Under the pieces are notes generated by a model, which was not told the DNA's origin, made no database searches, and worked only from the letters and a program-made list of their open reading frames with translations. Source: Marinihelvus sp036351115 (GTDB lineage Bacteria; Pseudomonadota; Gammaproteobacteria; Xanthomonadales; SZUA-36). Taken from it: a stretch of DNA of 64,000 nucleotides. This document shows, piece after piece, positions 41,300 to 49,148 of this stretch. Positions within the stretch are counted from its first letter, which is position 1. The number at the start of each line of letters is the position of its first letter. The DNA lies in assembly GCA_036351115.1 (NCBI GenBank), contig JAZBOL010000027.1, positions 16,754 through 80,753 of the forward strand. The letters run 5' to 3'. Made by a program: the position numbers and the translations under genes.

Positions 41300-43006
41300 A
41301 TGAACAGAAAAAATCTGACTACGGCGGTTTGCGCTGGGTTGATGGGAGCTGCCGGCTTTGCCGCGACGGCGACCGCCCAGACGGCCCCGTCGATGTCACT
41401 GAACCCGGATGGTCTGGGCCAGGTGCTCATCTACCCCTACTACACGACCCGTAACGGCAACAACACGCTGCTGTCCGTGGTGAACACCACTGGCGACGCG
41501 AAAGCCGTCAAGGTTCGTTTCCTCGAAGGTCAGAACTCACGAGAAGTTCTTGACTTCAACCTTTACCTGTCTCCGTACGATGTCTGGACGGCCGCCCTGC
41601 TCGACGGCAGCGTGGTTGACACCAACTGTGACATCGACAACGGTCTGGGTCTGGGCGCCAACGGCCAGTGCGGTGTGCCCCACCTGCTGACGAATGACAC
41701 GACCTGTACGGTTCCGTACCTGTACCTGGAGGCCAGCACGGCCCCGGGTCTGCAGTCATTCCTGCCGTTCAAGTACGTCGGCTCAGCAGCCGACGGCGGT
41801 CCGACGGACATCGCTCGTGCAGCAGAAGGCCACTTCGAGATGATCGAAATGGGCGTGCTCGACCCGGCTGGTCCCTTCGCTCCGGCCGTTGACCACGGCG
41901 ACGTGGGCGTGCCCGCCAACTGTCTGCTGCTGACCGATGCCTGGACCACGTCCAGCAACCCGGCCAACAACGGCGTTTGGATCGGCAACCCGCTTGCCGG
42001 CCTCATCGAGTGGGATGACACCTACCCGTCTGGCGGCCTGTTCGGCGGCGCTGCTGTGATCAACCCGTCCGAAGGCTACATGATGTCTTACGACGCCAAG
42101 GCCATCAACGGCTGGTCCGACACCTACGAGCCGGTTGCGGGTAGCCCGCTTCACGCTCGTCCCGGTAGCGAACTGCCGAGCCTGAACTCCTCTGCCGTGG
42201 TTGACGCTACGGTGTTCCTGGATGACGGTTCAACGCTGGCTTCTTCCGGCCTGACGCGCAGCGTCGACGCCGTCTCGTTCCTGTTCATGCACGACCAGAT
42301 CGCGAACGAGTACAGCACGGAAGATGACATCAACGGTCAGACCGAGTGGGTCGTAACGTTCCCGACCAAGGCGTTCTACGTCGACCCGGCCGTGAACGTG
42401 AACCTGCCGGCTTTCCCGGACGCTGCCGATCCGTTCGTGCAGCAGTGGGGCCCGACGGTCGACAGCCCGCTGTCAACGGCCTGTGAGCCGGTGATCCTGG
42501 GTATCGTGACCGACCGTACCGTCGACATTGCCGATCCGGTCTTCGGTCGTGACATTCTCATCTCCGGTATTTTCGACCGGGAAGAGCAGTCCACGACGCC
42601 GGAAGACACGACGCGTCCGCCGATCGTTTCACCGGCACCGCCGCGTCCGCCGGAAGTGTTCGAGACCTTCAACCTCTGCTACGAAACGAACATCATTCGC
42701 TTCGGTGCACAGGAAGTGGTCGGTCCGACGGAGATCTTCGGCTCGTTGAACTTCACCAACTTCGACAACGAAGCCCTGGGCTTCGAAAACGGTTGGGTGA
42801 ACATCGAAATGCTGACCTACGAGACGCCGAACGGCTTCGAGAACCGCGGAGGCCTGGGTGGCCTGGCGGGTCTGCCGGTCGCCGGTTTCTCAGCGCAGAA
42901 GTTCGGTAACCAGAACGCGCAAGCTGGCATTGCAGCCTTCTACGGCGGCATCTACCAGCACAAGGGCACGCGTCTGCAGTCTGCAGTTGCTGCTCCGACC
43001 CCGTAA
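41300..43006 (+). CDS. Abundant-looking secreted protein of unknown function
   Basis: 568 residues. A signal peptide of about 26 residues ends near ATA-QT. The mature protein opens with LNPDGLGQVLIYPYYTTRNGNNTLLSVVNTT and KVRFLEGQNSREVLDFNLYLSPYDVWTA, long segments shown here by their parts, which recur in a family of exported gammaproteobacterial proteins I know only as uncharacterised. It has several cysteines (e.g. TNCDIDNG, NGQCGVP, TTCTVP) and a Pro-rich hinge near residue 445. Codon use (many cgt, ggt, gct) differs from its neighbours and looks optimised for high expression. Strong AGGAG RBS, own promoter and terminator. Directly follows the T2SS operon, so a T2SS substrate or surface protein is plausible. 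Confidence 0.7.
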   Translation: MNRKNLTTAVCAGLMGAAGFAATATAQTAPSMSLNPDGLGQVLIYPYYTTRNGNNTLLSVVNTTGDAKAVKVRFLEGQNSREVLDFNLYLSPYDVWTAALLDGSVVDTNCDIDNGLGLGANGQCGVPHLLTNDTTCTVPYLYLEASTAPGLQSFLPFKYVGSAADGGPTDIARAAEGHFEMIEMGVLDPAGPFAPAVDHGDVGVPANCLLLTDAWTTSSNPANNGVWIGNPLAGLIEWDDTYPSGGLFGGAAVINPSEGYMMSYDAKAINGWSDTYEPVAGSPLHARPGSELPSLNSSAVVDATVFLDDGSTLASSGLTRSVDAVSFLFMHDQIANEYSTEDDINGQTEWVVTFPTKAFYVDPAVNVNLPAFPDAADPFVQQWGPTVDSPLSTACEPVILGIVTDRTVDIADPVFGRDILISGIFDREEQSTTPEDTTRPPIVSPAPPRPPEVFETFNLCYETNIIRFGAQEVVGPTEIFGSLNFTNFDNEALGFENGWVNIEMLTYETPNGFENRGGLGGLAGLPVAGFSAQKFGNQNAQAGIAAFYGGIYQHKGTRLQSAVAAPTP

Positions 43007-43030
43007 GGGTCAATTGCGTAAAGCAAGATC

Positions 43031-43058
43031 AGAGGGGGCCGCGAGGCCCCCTCTTTTT
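43031..43058 (+). terminator. Intrinsic terminator after the 41300 gene
   Basis: AGAGGGGGCC and GGCCCCCTCT form a perfect 10-bp stem with a GCGA loop, followed by TTTTT. It begins 25 bp after the stop codon. Confidence 0.93.
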
Positions 43059-43082
43059 GTCTGACGAAAAATTCTGTACAAT
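43054..43082 (+). promoter_or_regulatory. Possible promoter for the 43162 gene, overlapping the terminator T-run
   Basis: TTTTTG (43054-43059), 17-bp spacer, TACAAT (43077-43082, 5/6). The -35 is weak and formed by the terminator's own T-run. The leader to the ATG at 43162 is about 75 nt. Confidence 0.4.
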
Positions 43083-43161
43083 GAAGCACGTACTGCTCCG
43101 ACTTAAACCATATTAGAGAGCGGACGTTGACCCTTAGGGCGGATTTTTGGAGAGAGATATC

Positions 43162-44199
43162 ATGCGTATTTTCGCGAAGTTAGGGCTGTGCCTTGCCATA
43201 GCCTCGACGTCGACCGTTGCCTCGGCCGATGTCATTTTCAACGGCACGGTCATTCCGTCCGCCGACCTGACGTCCATCACGATTGATCCGGCGACCGGTG
43301 ACATCCTGATCAACGCCGCCAACGACTGGACGGTGACCCAGGGTACGGTCGAGCCGCCGCCTCCGCCGCCTGAGCCGCCGCCCCCGTTGCCGGAGGGCCA
43401 GCTGTCGGCCAAGCTCTTTGTCTCTACCGAGACGAATCCGGAATTCGCTACAACGGCCGTGGTAGACCAATGGACTACCGTGACTGTTACCTGGCAATCC
43501 GAACTGGCCGTTAGTTGTGTCACCCGTCTCGGCACGGCTGAGTGGCAGGCGCTTTCCCTGACCCCGGTAGCATCGGGTTCTGCCAGCCTTCAAATGACAG
43601 AAGCAGGCGTTGACATCCGGTTCCGCATGTTCTGTTTCGATGTCGCGGGAGCACAGGTTGCCAGCCAGGTCCTGATCACGGTCAATGAAGCGCCGAACCC
43701 GACCCCGCCGCCCCCGGTTATCGAAACCGTTTCCTGCGATGGACCCTCCGAGGTGCCGTTTGGGACTATTGAAAACTGGACCGACCGGGTCGGTGGCACC
43801 AATGCCGAGTTCCCGATCGTGCTGCAGAGTTCCTTCGACGTGTTTACCCGTCGCAACGACTATTACGCGCTTGAGTTTACGACCACCGACGCCCTGGTCG
43901 AAGGGTCGGTCACGACCGTGTCCCTGTCCAGCGGCGTGCGTCATGTCTCAGTCAGCCAGTGCCCGGGTAATTTCCTGGTGGATACCCCGCCCGAGTGCGA
44001 GCAGCGCCAGGGTATCGGTGAATCCCTGCGGATCACCAAGGATCCCACGGCCACCGGCGTCTGTATTCTCGAGCCGAACAAGCGTTACTACCTGAACGTA
44101 ACGTACGCCGATGTCGATAACCGTCTGCCGAACGACACCTCATCCTGTGGGTCTTCGTCCTGCGCGACGAGAATCAACATTGGAGTGTCGGAGCTGTAA
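43162..44199 (+). CDS. Secreted modular protein with proline-rich linkers, unknown function
   Basis: 345 residues. Signal peptide of about 22 residues (VASA-DV). A short N-terminal module (DVIFNGTVIPSADLTSITIDPATGDILI) is joined by a Pro-rich linker (about residues 64-78, PPPPPPEPPPP) to a beta-rich module with three cysteines. A second linker (about 176-184, NPTPPPPV) leads to a C-terminal beta-rich module with further cysteines (SVSQCPGNF, PPECEQRQG, GVCILEP, SSCGSSSCATRINIG). Linker-separated beta modules and many disulfides are typical of extracellular proteins. No sorting signal of the PEP-CTERM kind at the C-terminus. Placed between the 41300 gene and a parvulin gene. A T2SS substrate is possible. 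Confidence 0.65.
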   Translation: MRIFAKLGLCLAIASTSTVASADVIFNGTVIPSADLTSITIDPATGDILINAANDWTVTQGTVEPPPPPPEPPPPLPEGQLSAKLFVSTETNPEFATTAVVDQWTTVTVTWQSELAVSCVTRLGTAEWQALSLTPVASGSASLQMTEAGVDIRFRMFCFDVAGAQVASQVLITVNEAPNPTPPPPVIETVSCDGPSEVPFGTIENWTDRVGGTNAEFPIVLQSSFDVFTRRNDYYALEFTTTDALVEGSVTTVSLSSGVRHVSVSQCPGNFLVDTPPECEQRQGIGESLRITKDPTATGVCILEPNKRYYLNVTYADVDNRLPNDTSSCGSSSCATRINIGVSEL

Positions 44200-44222
44200 A
44201 CCGTCCCCCTGGATGCGATGTG

Positions 44223-44248
44223 ACGGGCGCCTTCGGGCGCCCGTTTTT
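44223..44248 (+). terminator. UUCG-capped intrinsic terminator
   Basis: ACGGGCGCC and GGCGCCCGT form a perfect 9-bp stem with a TTCG tetraloop, then TTTTT. It starts 24 bp after the stop of the 43162 gene and ends 19 bp before the next ATG. Confidence 0.93.
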
Positions 44249-44266
44249 CTGCACGGTACCTCGTTG

Positions 44267-45202
44267 ATGAAATACGCTTCTCCTGTCATGGTCCTGTTCC
44301 TCGCCCTCCCGCTCGCGGCGCAGGAATCCACGCTTGTCCGCGATAACGCCGATCTCCTGGCAGCCCGAGGTGACGGGGAAGTCACCCTGGCGGATTTCCA
44401 GGCCCGGGTTGACCGAATACCACCGGAGCAGCGTTTCGTCACCGTCCGCAATCGAACCCGCTTCGAGGACATGCTCAACAAGCTGTTGATTGATGCCCAG
44501 CTGGCGGCGGACGCAAGAGCAGAAGGCTTTCACGACAATCCGGTGGTCCGAGCGCGTCTCGAACTGGCCATGCGTGAAGAGCTGGCCCGCGCCTGGATCG
44601 AACACAAGGTCGATGACGGGGGCGCGGTGGATTACACCGCGATGGCGCGTGAAGAGTGGATGCTGAACCGTGACCAATACCTGACCGCCGAGACCATCGA
44701 TGTTGCTCACATTCTGATCAGCACGGAGGACCGCACGAACGAAGAGGCGCTTTCGATCGCCTCGGCGCTGCATGAGCAGCTGCTGACCAGTCCGGAACAG
44801 TTCGCGGAACTGGCCAGGACCCGTTCCGACGATCCGGGTTCGGCCAGTCGGGGTGGAACCTATCCCGATGTCAAGCGTGGCGATATGGTCAAGCCCTTCG
44901 AGGATGTCGCCTTTGCGCTCGAAATCGGTGAGATCAGTGAACCGGTCCTGACTGATTTTGGTTATCACCTGATCAGGCTGGACGGGAAGCAATCACCGGA
45001 GCAACAGCCCTTCGACGCAGTCCGGGTTCAGCTCGAAAACCAGGCACGGGAGCGCTACCGGGAGCGAAAGCGGCGGGAATATCTCCAGCCCCTGTACGCG
45101 GAAGAGATAGAAGTGACACGCGATTCCGTGGAGAATGCGGTTGAACGGGCGCTGGGGCCCGACGTGTTGGCGCGTAACGCCCAGGATGAAGCGGACCCGT
45201 GA
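44267..45202 (+). CDS. Periplasmic parvulin-type peptidyl-prolyl isomerase
   Basis: 311 residues. A short signal peptide (residues 1-18, hydrophobic PVMVLFLALPLAAQ) is followed by a SurA/PpiC-like N-terminal helical region (FQARVDRIPPEQR, FEDMLNKLLIDAQLAADA, ARAWIEHKV). The parvulin domain comes next (VAHILISTEDRTNEEA, SPEQFAELARTRSDDPGSASRGG, VKPFEDVAFALEIGEISEPVLTDFGYHLIRLDG), with a basic C-terminal helix. It catalyses proline cis-trans isomerisation and may act as a chaperone for exported proteins such as those encoded just upstream. The start lies only 19 nt after a strong terminator and lacks a good RBS. Confidence 0.88.
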   Translation: MKYASPVMVLFLALPLAAQESTLVRDNADLLAARGDGEVTLADFQARVDRIPPEQRFVTVRNRTRFEDMLNKLLIDAQLAADARAEGFHDNPVVRARLELAMREELARAWIEHKVDDGGAVDYTAMAREEWMLNRDQYLTAETIDVAHILISTEDRTNEEALSIASALHEQLLTSPEQFAELARTRSDDPGSASRGGTYPDVKRGDMVKPFEDVAFALEIGEISEPVLTDFGYHLIRLDGKQSPEQQPFDAVRVQLENQARERYRERKRREYLQPLYAEEIEVTRDSVENAVERALGPDVLARNAQDEADP

Positions 45203-45241
45203 TTAGGCGGTCGCTAGCGCGCCTGTAACGGGACAAACGCC

Positions 45242-46033
45242 ATGGCCCGACCGCTGGCCCCCGGCTTCGACGCCGCGTTTTTCAAACAGCTCGTTGTTCG
45301 GCAAATCCGCCAGGACTACCTGGAAAACCTGACCGGTTTCGCCTGGCTGGTGCTCCAGCCGCTCATGCTGCTCGCGGTATACGCGTTCGTTTTCACCCAG
45401 ATTTTCCAGGCACGCATCCCGGACAGCGGTGGCGTGGGCTTCGTGCCTTACCTCGCTGTCGCCTTCTGGCCGTGGACGGCCTTTTCCGAGGCGGTGCTCA
45501 AATCCTCTTCGAGCATTACGGGCCATGCCGCCCTGGTGTCCAAGGTCGCTTTCGCCAAGGAACAGCTGCCGCTGGCCACGGTGACTGCGACCTTCATCAT
45601 GCACGGCATCGGCTACCTGGTCGTCCTGGTCGTGCTGCAGGCGCTGGGGACCAACGTCCATTGGCTGACGCTTCCTGCCGCCCTGGTCCTCCTGGTGTTG
45701 CTGTGGGGTTTCGCCGGTGCGATCTCCCTGTTCGTCTCCAGTCTGCAGGTGTTTGTTCGTGACGTAGCCCAGATTCTGCCGCCCCTGGTGACGTTCTGGT
45801 TCTTCATGACGCCGATTCTCTACAGCATCGACATGTTGCCGGAGGGGTTACAGCGGGTCATGAACGGCAACCCCATGACCTGGTTCGTCGTTCACCTGCG
45901 CGAACTCCTGCTGTTCGGCCGCTTCGAGTTCGGCGTCACGACGGCCGCCATGCTGGTGCTCGTCCCGGTGTTGTTCCTGCTGGCGCTGGCCTGGTTCCGC
46001 AAGTTCAGCGGACATTTCGAGGATTTTCTCTGA
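45242..46033 (+). CDS. Polysaccharide ABC exporter permease (Wzm-like)
   Basis: 263-residue ABC-2 family permease with six transmembrane helices and the family start FFKQLVVRQIRQDYLENLTGFAWLVLQPLMLL. Wzm-type proteins form, with Wzt, the channel that moves complete O-antigen or capsule chains on a lipid carrier across the inner membrane. Signatures include FAKEQLPLATV, VRDVAQILPPLVTFWFFMTPILYS and NPMTWFVVHLRELLLFG. The stop overlaps the wzt start. No O-antigen polymerase is nearby, in keeping with ABC-dependent export. Confidence 0.87.
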   Translation: MARPLAPGFDAAFFKQLVVRQIRQDYLENLTGFAWLVLQPLMLLAVYAFVFTQIFQARIPDSGGVGFVPYLAVAFWPWTAFSEAVLKSSSSITGHAALVSKVAFAKEQLPLATVTATFIMHGIGYLVVLVVLQALGTNVHWLTLPAALVLLVLLWGFAGAISLFVSSLQVFVRDVAQILPPLVTFWFFMTPILYSIDMLPEGLQRVMNGNPMTWFVVHLRELLLFGRFEFGVTTAAMLVLVPVLFLLALAWFRKFSGHFEDFL

Positions 46034-47256
46034 TGGCCACCCTGGTCGAACTGAAGGGCGTGTCCAAGGTCTATCCCCGGGTTCACCGGCCCCGGGAGCG
46101 CATGGCGGCGTTCTTTTCCCTGCTGGCGGGACGTGAACCCCGGCAGGGTGCGCAGGTGCTGTCCGACATCGACCTCGAGATACGCCGCGGCCAGTCCCTG
46201 GGCGTGATCGGGCAGAACGGCGCGGGCAAGTCCACCCTGCTGAAAATCCTGACCGGCGTGATCGAGCCAACCCGGGGATCGGTGAAAACCCATGCGAAAA
46301 CGGCCGCCCTGCTCGAGCTGGGCGCCGGGTTCCAGCCCGAGTTCAGTGGCATGGAGAACGTGCGCATGAAGGCGGCGCTGCTGGGCCTGACCACGGCTGA
46401 GCTCGACCAGCGGTTCGACGAGATTCTCGCCTTTGCGGACATCGGCGAGTACGTGCACGAACCGGTCAAACACTACTCTTCCGGCATGGTGGTGCGCCTG
46501 GGGTTCGCGGTCGTGGCCGCTTCGCGCCCGGAGTTGCTGATCACGGACGAGGTGCTCGCCGTGGGGGACGAGTCGTTCCAGAAGAAATGCATTCGCTGGA
46601 TCGACGATTTCATCGCCGAGGGCGGCACGCTCATGCTCGTGTCCCACAGCATGTACCTCGTCCAGAAGCTCTGTCGTCACGCCCTGTGGCTCGAGGGCGG
46701 CCGGGTCCAGGGGTACGGGGAGGTGCACCGGGTGACCCAGGACTACCTGGCATGGCACGAAGCCCGGACCCGGGCGGAGGAGCAGCACCGCCAGGAAGCG
46801 GCCGGCGCCCACGGGCACTACGCGGTGCACTCCCTGGAACTGAACCTCAGCCCGGGAGAGCGGGGCGCCCGTCAGCCCGCGGGGCAGGAAGAAACGGAGG
46901 AGGCCCCGACCCTTTCCGTCGGCGATACCCTGGGCGTGGACCTGGTGCTGAGGTCCCCGGATGGGCGGCCGCCGGTCGGGATGATCGGTATTGCCCGGCT
47001 GGATGGGACGCCGGTTTACGGCCTGTCCACGGAGGAGGCCATCGACGCCCTGAAGCCGCTGGAAGGCCAGGACAGTCTCTTTCGCGCATCCCTGGACTTT
47101 CCGGCGCTCAATCTCCTTCCCGGCCAGTACGTTCTCCGAGGCCACGCCCTGGATCCGGAAGGCATGCGCATGTGTGATACGGCGGAGCGACACTTCCGCG
47201 TGCGGGGCGAGACTCACGAATTCGGCCTGGTTCGCCTGGCGCACCGATGGCGGTGA
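46033..47256 (+). CDS. Polysaccharide ABC exporter ATPase with C-terminal glycan-binding domain (Wzt-like)
   Basis: 407 residues. The ATPase domain (about 1-235) has Walker A GQNGAGKST, the RfbB/Wzt-type signature HYSSGMVVRLGF with a long Q-loop region (ELGAGFQPEFSGMENV) and Walker B ELLITDEVLAVGD. A C-terminal beta-sandwich (about 285-405: GDTLGVDLVLRSPDG, GIARLDGTPVYGLST, LNLLPGQYVLRGHA) matches the Wzt C-terminal domain that recognises the non-reducing, modified end of the glycan in O8/O9a-type systems. Its presence implies that a capped chain is the export substrate. The stop overlaps the deacetylase gene by 10 bp. Confidence 0.88.
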   Translation: MATLVELKGVSKVYPRVHRPRERMAAFFSLLAGREPRQGAQVLSDIDLEIRRGQSLGVIGQNGAGKSTLLKILTGVIEPTRGSVKTHAKTAALLELGAGFQPEFSGMENVRMKAALLGLTTAELDQRFDEILAFADIGEYVHEPVKHYSSGMVVRLGFAVVAASRPELLITDEVLAVGDESFQKKCIRWIDDFIAEGGTLMLVSHSMYLVQKLCRHALWLEGGRVQGYGEVHRVTQDYLAWHEARTRAEEQHRQEAAGAHGHYAVHSLELNLSPGERGARQPAGQEETEEAPTLSVGDTLGVDLVLRSPDGRPPVGMIGIARLDGTPVYGLSTEEAIDALKPLEGQDSLFRASLDFPALNLLPGQYVLRGHALDPEGMRMCDTAERHFRVRGETHEFGLVRLAHRWR

Positions 47257-48104
47257 GTCCCACGGCGCCCACCGGCGAGAACGATTCCGTGTCCGTGCCC
47301 GTGCTGGCATATCACGGCAACAACATCAGCGACAATCGGTACGCGGACAACGACCACATCGCCCTGGGTGCGGACCTGCGGGCACTGCACCAGGCCGGTT
47401 GGCGGCCCGCCTCCCTTGACCTGGTGCTGGACTGGTACGAGGGCAGGGTGCATGACGCGGCGATGCAGCGCCGCTATGCCGTGACCTTCGATGACGGTTC
47501 CGATTTCGATTTCCACGACATTGACCACCCCGGCTGTGGACCCCAGCGCAGCCTTTTTCACGTACTGCAGGACTTCGCCGCGGAAACCGGTGTGGTGGTG
47601 CCGGCTCACAGCTTCGTGATCGCCTGTCCGGCCGCCCGGCAACAGCTGGACGAGCGCAGCCTGGTCGGTCGCGGCTGGTGGAACGACGACTGGTGGCCCG
47701 CGGCCAATGCCTCGGGCCAGCTGTTTATCGAGAGTCACGGCTGGGACCACCTGCATCCGGTGCTGGACACGGTGGCCCAGTGTGAGGGCCTGGCCGGCGA
47801 TTTTCGGCGGGTCGCATCGGTGGCGGACGCCGACCAACAGCTCAGGGTATCCGCGGATCTGATCCAGCGGCTGGCCGGGGGTCGCCGTCCCCGCTTCTTC
47901 GCCTTTCCCTGGGGCCAGTACAGTGAGTTCCTGGTCAGCGAATACCTGCCGAAGCGTCGCACGGAACACGGCTATCGAGCCGCGTTCACGACCGATGCAC
48001 GGGCCGTGACCCGGTCCGAAGACCGCTGGCGCCTGCCGCGCCTGGTGTGTGGAGAAGCCTGGGGCTCGAGCGAAGCGTTGCTGGAACGCCTGGTCGGGCC
48101 CTAG
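47247..48104 (+). CDS. NodB-like polysaccharide deacetylase family protein
   Basis: 285 residues without a clear signal peptide. Signatures are VPVLAYHGNNIS at the start, the catalytic AVTFDDGSDFDFHD (Asp-Asp) and ESHGWDHLHP, which supplies the H-x3-H metal ligands, then FFAFPWGQYSEF (the third NodB motif). Such enzymes remove N- or O-acetyl groups from glycans. It is co-transcribed with wzt (10-bp overlap), so it probably edits the exported polysaccharide or its precursor in the cytoplasm. Ends 4 bp into the convergent sulfotransferase stop. Confidence 0.78.
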   Translation: MAVSPTAPTGENDSVSVPVLAYHGNNISDNRYADNDHIALGADLRALHQAGWRPASLDLVLDWYEGRVHDAAMQRRYAVTFDDGSDFDFHDIDHPGCGPQRSLFHVLQDFAAETGVVVPAHSFVIACPAARQQLDERSLVGRGWWNDDWWPAANASGQLFIESHGWDHLHPVLDTVAQCEGLAGDFRRVASVADADQQLRVSADLIQRLAGGRRPRFFAFPWGQYSEFLVSEYLPKRRTEHGYRAAFTTDARAVTRSEDRWRLPRLVCGEAWGSSEALLERLVGP

Positions 48105-48952
48105 TCGTCCGGGTTCTTGCCACCCTCCGCGGGCAGCCAGCCGGCCCCCAGCCGCGGGTTCCCGACGCTGCTTCGCAAACGCTCAAGGTCTCGCCGATAC
48201 TGATCCGCCAGGGCTTGCAGCTCTTTGCCCTCGGCCCGCAGTTCGCCGCCGTCGTTCAGTTCGATTCGCACCGACCCGTCTTCCAGGCGCGTCCGGTGAA
48301 GGCCGGGAAAAGCGGGCGTGGTGAGGTCCGGGGCTTCGCCGGAGAAGCGGGTCGCTGAACACCCCAGGAATTCGACCGTGCGCTCGAGCGTCGCCGCCGG
48401 GCGCGCGATGATGTCCGCTTCGAGTGTCAGGACCAGGAAGGAGGACCGATCGAACACCTTTCGCCAGGCGTCGAAATGACGGCCGTAGAATCCCATGTCC
48501 ACGATGCCGCCATAGCGCCCGGCTTCCGCGAAGGGCAGGGTCGGGTCCAGCTCGCCATGGTTGACGTAGTGGGCCCAGGCGGACAGCGCCCGTTCGACAG
48601 GGTCACGGAGCAGGATGATGAGCCGCAGGTCGTCACCCAGGGCGCGGCGCACCGTGCCGGGAATGTCGGGTTGGAACCCTTCCGGCTGACGGCACCACGC
48701 CGATGCCGAGGCGGTCCAGAAATAGCTCGGGGTGGCTTCCCCGGCGAGACGGTCTCCGGCCGGCGCGAAGGCCGAACGATAGGCTGCCAGCCCCGGTTCC
48801 TCGAGGTGCCGGGTGTAGGAAAAGAACTCCAGCTCCTTGCGGGGCGGCAACCAGAGATCCGCGTGTCTCGATAAATGCCGGTGCAGCCAGGTGGTTCCGC
48901 ACTTCTGCGCGCCGATGATCAGAAATCCGGGAGGAGGAGAACGGCGCGGCAT
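48101..48952 (-). CDS. PAPS-dependent carbohydrate sulfotransferase
   Basis: 283 residues of the heparan-sulfate-type sulfotransferase fold. The 5'-phosphosulfate loop is GAQKCGTTWLHRHL (residues about 13-26), the 3'-phosphate site is IILLRDPVERALSAWAHY, and the KELEFFS segment fits the catalytic-base region. It would transfer sulfate from PAPS to a glycan hydroxyl or amine. It is on the opposite strand within the polysaccharide locus, convergent with the deacetylase (4-bp overlap) and divergent from the first glycosyltransferase. Sulfation of a surface glycan is the simplest reading. Confidence 0.85.
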   Translation of the reverse strand: MPRRSPPPGFLIIGAQKCGTTWLHRHLSRHADLWLPPRKELEFFSYTRHLEEPGLAAYRSAFAPAGDRLAGEATPSYFWTASASAWCRQPEGFQPDIPGTVRRALGDDLRLIILLRDPVERALSAWAHYVNHGELDPTLPFAEAGRYGGIVDMGFYGRHFDAWRKVFDRSSFLVLTLEADIIARPAATLERTVEFLGCSATRFSGEAPDLTTPAFPGLHRTRLEDGSVRIELNDGGELRAEGKELQALADQYRRDLERLRSSVGNPRLGAGWLPAEGGKNPDD

Positions 48953-49021
48953 GGAAAGCGTCCTTCGGCGTGGCGGGCAGCGACTCAGGGCTTGGCGGCG
49001 GGATCGTACGCCGCAACCATA

Positions 49022-49030
49022 TGCTATAAG
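49022..49030 (+). promoter_or_regulatory. Extended -10 promoter before the glycosyltransferase operon
   Basis: TGC-TATAAG is an extended -10 (5/6) in an AT-richer patch, 119 bp before the first glycosyltransferase start. The same patch on the minus strand may also contain the sulfotransferase promoter. Confidence 0.4.
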
Positions 49031-49080
49031 CTTTGCGGCCCCGAGGCGACCGCACCGGATCAGCGGCGACTGGTCAGAAA

Positions 49081-49116
49081 CGGGGTCGGAAGCGGGGTCA
49101 AAAACGCGGGTACAGC
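49081..49116. repeat. 12-bp degenerate tandem repeat in the glycosyltransferase leader
   Basis: CGGGGTCGGAAG (49081-49092) and CGGGGTCAAAAA (49093-49104) are followed by CGCGGGTACAGC, a decayed third copy. They lie between the extended -10 and the start codon. Confidence 0.5.
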
Positions 49117-49148
49117 GGACAGGGGTTCAGCAGCATGAGTACAGCAGG

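Noticed and set aside
41300..44199. C-terminal PEP-CTERM or IPTL-type sorting signals on the two secreted proteins
   Set aside because: Their C-termini lack a motif, hydrophobic helix and basic tail, so they are not exosortase substrates by sequence.
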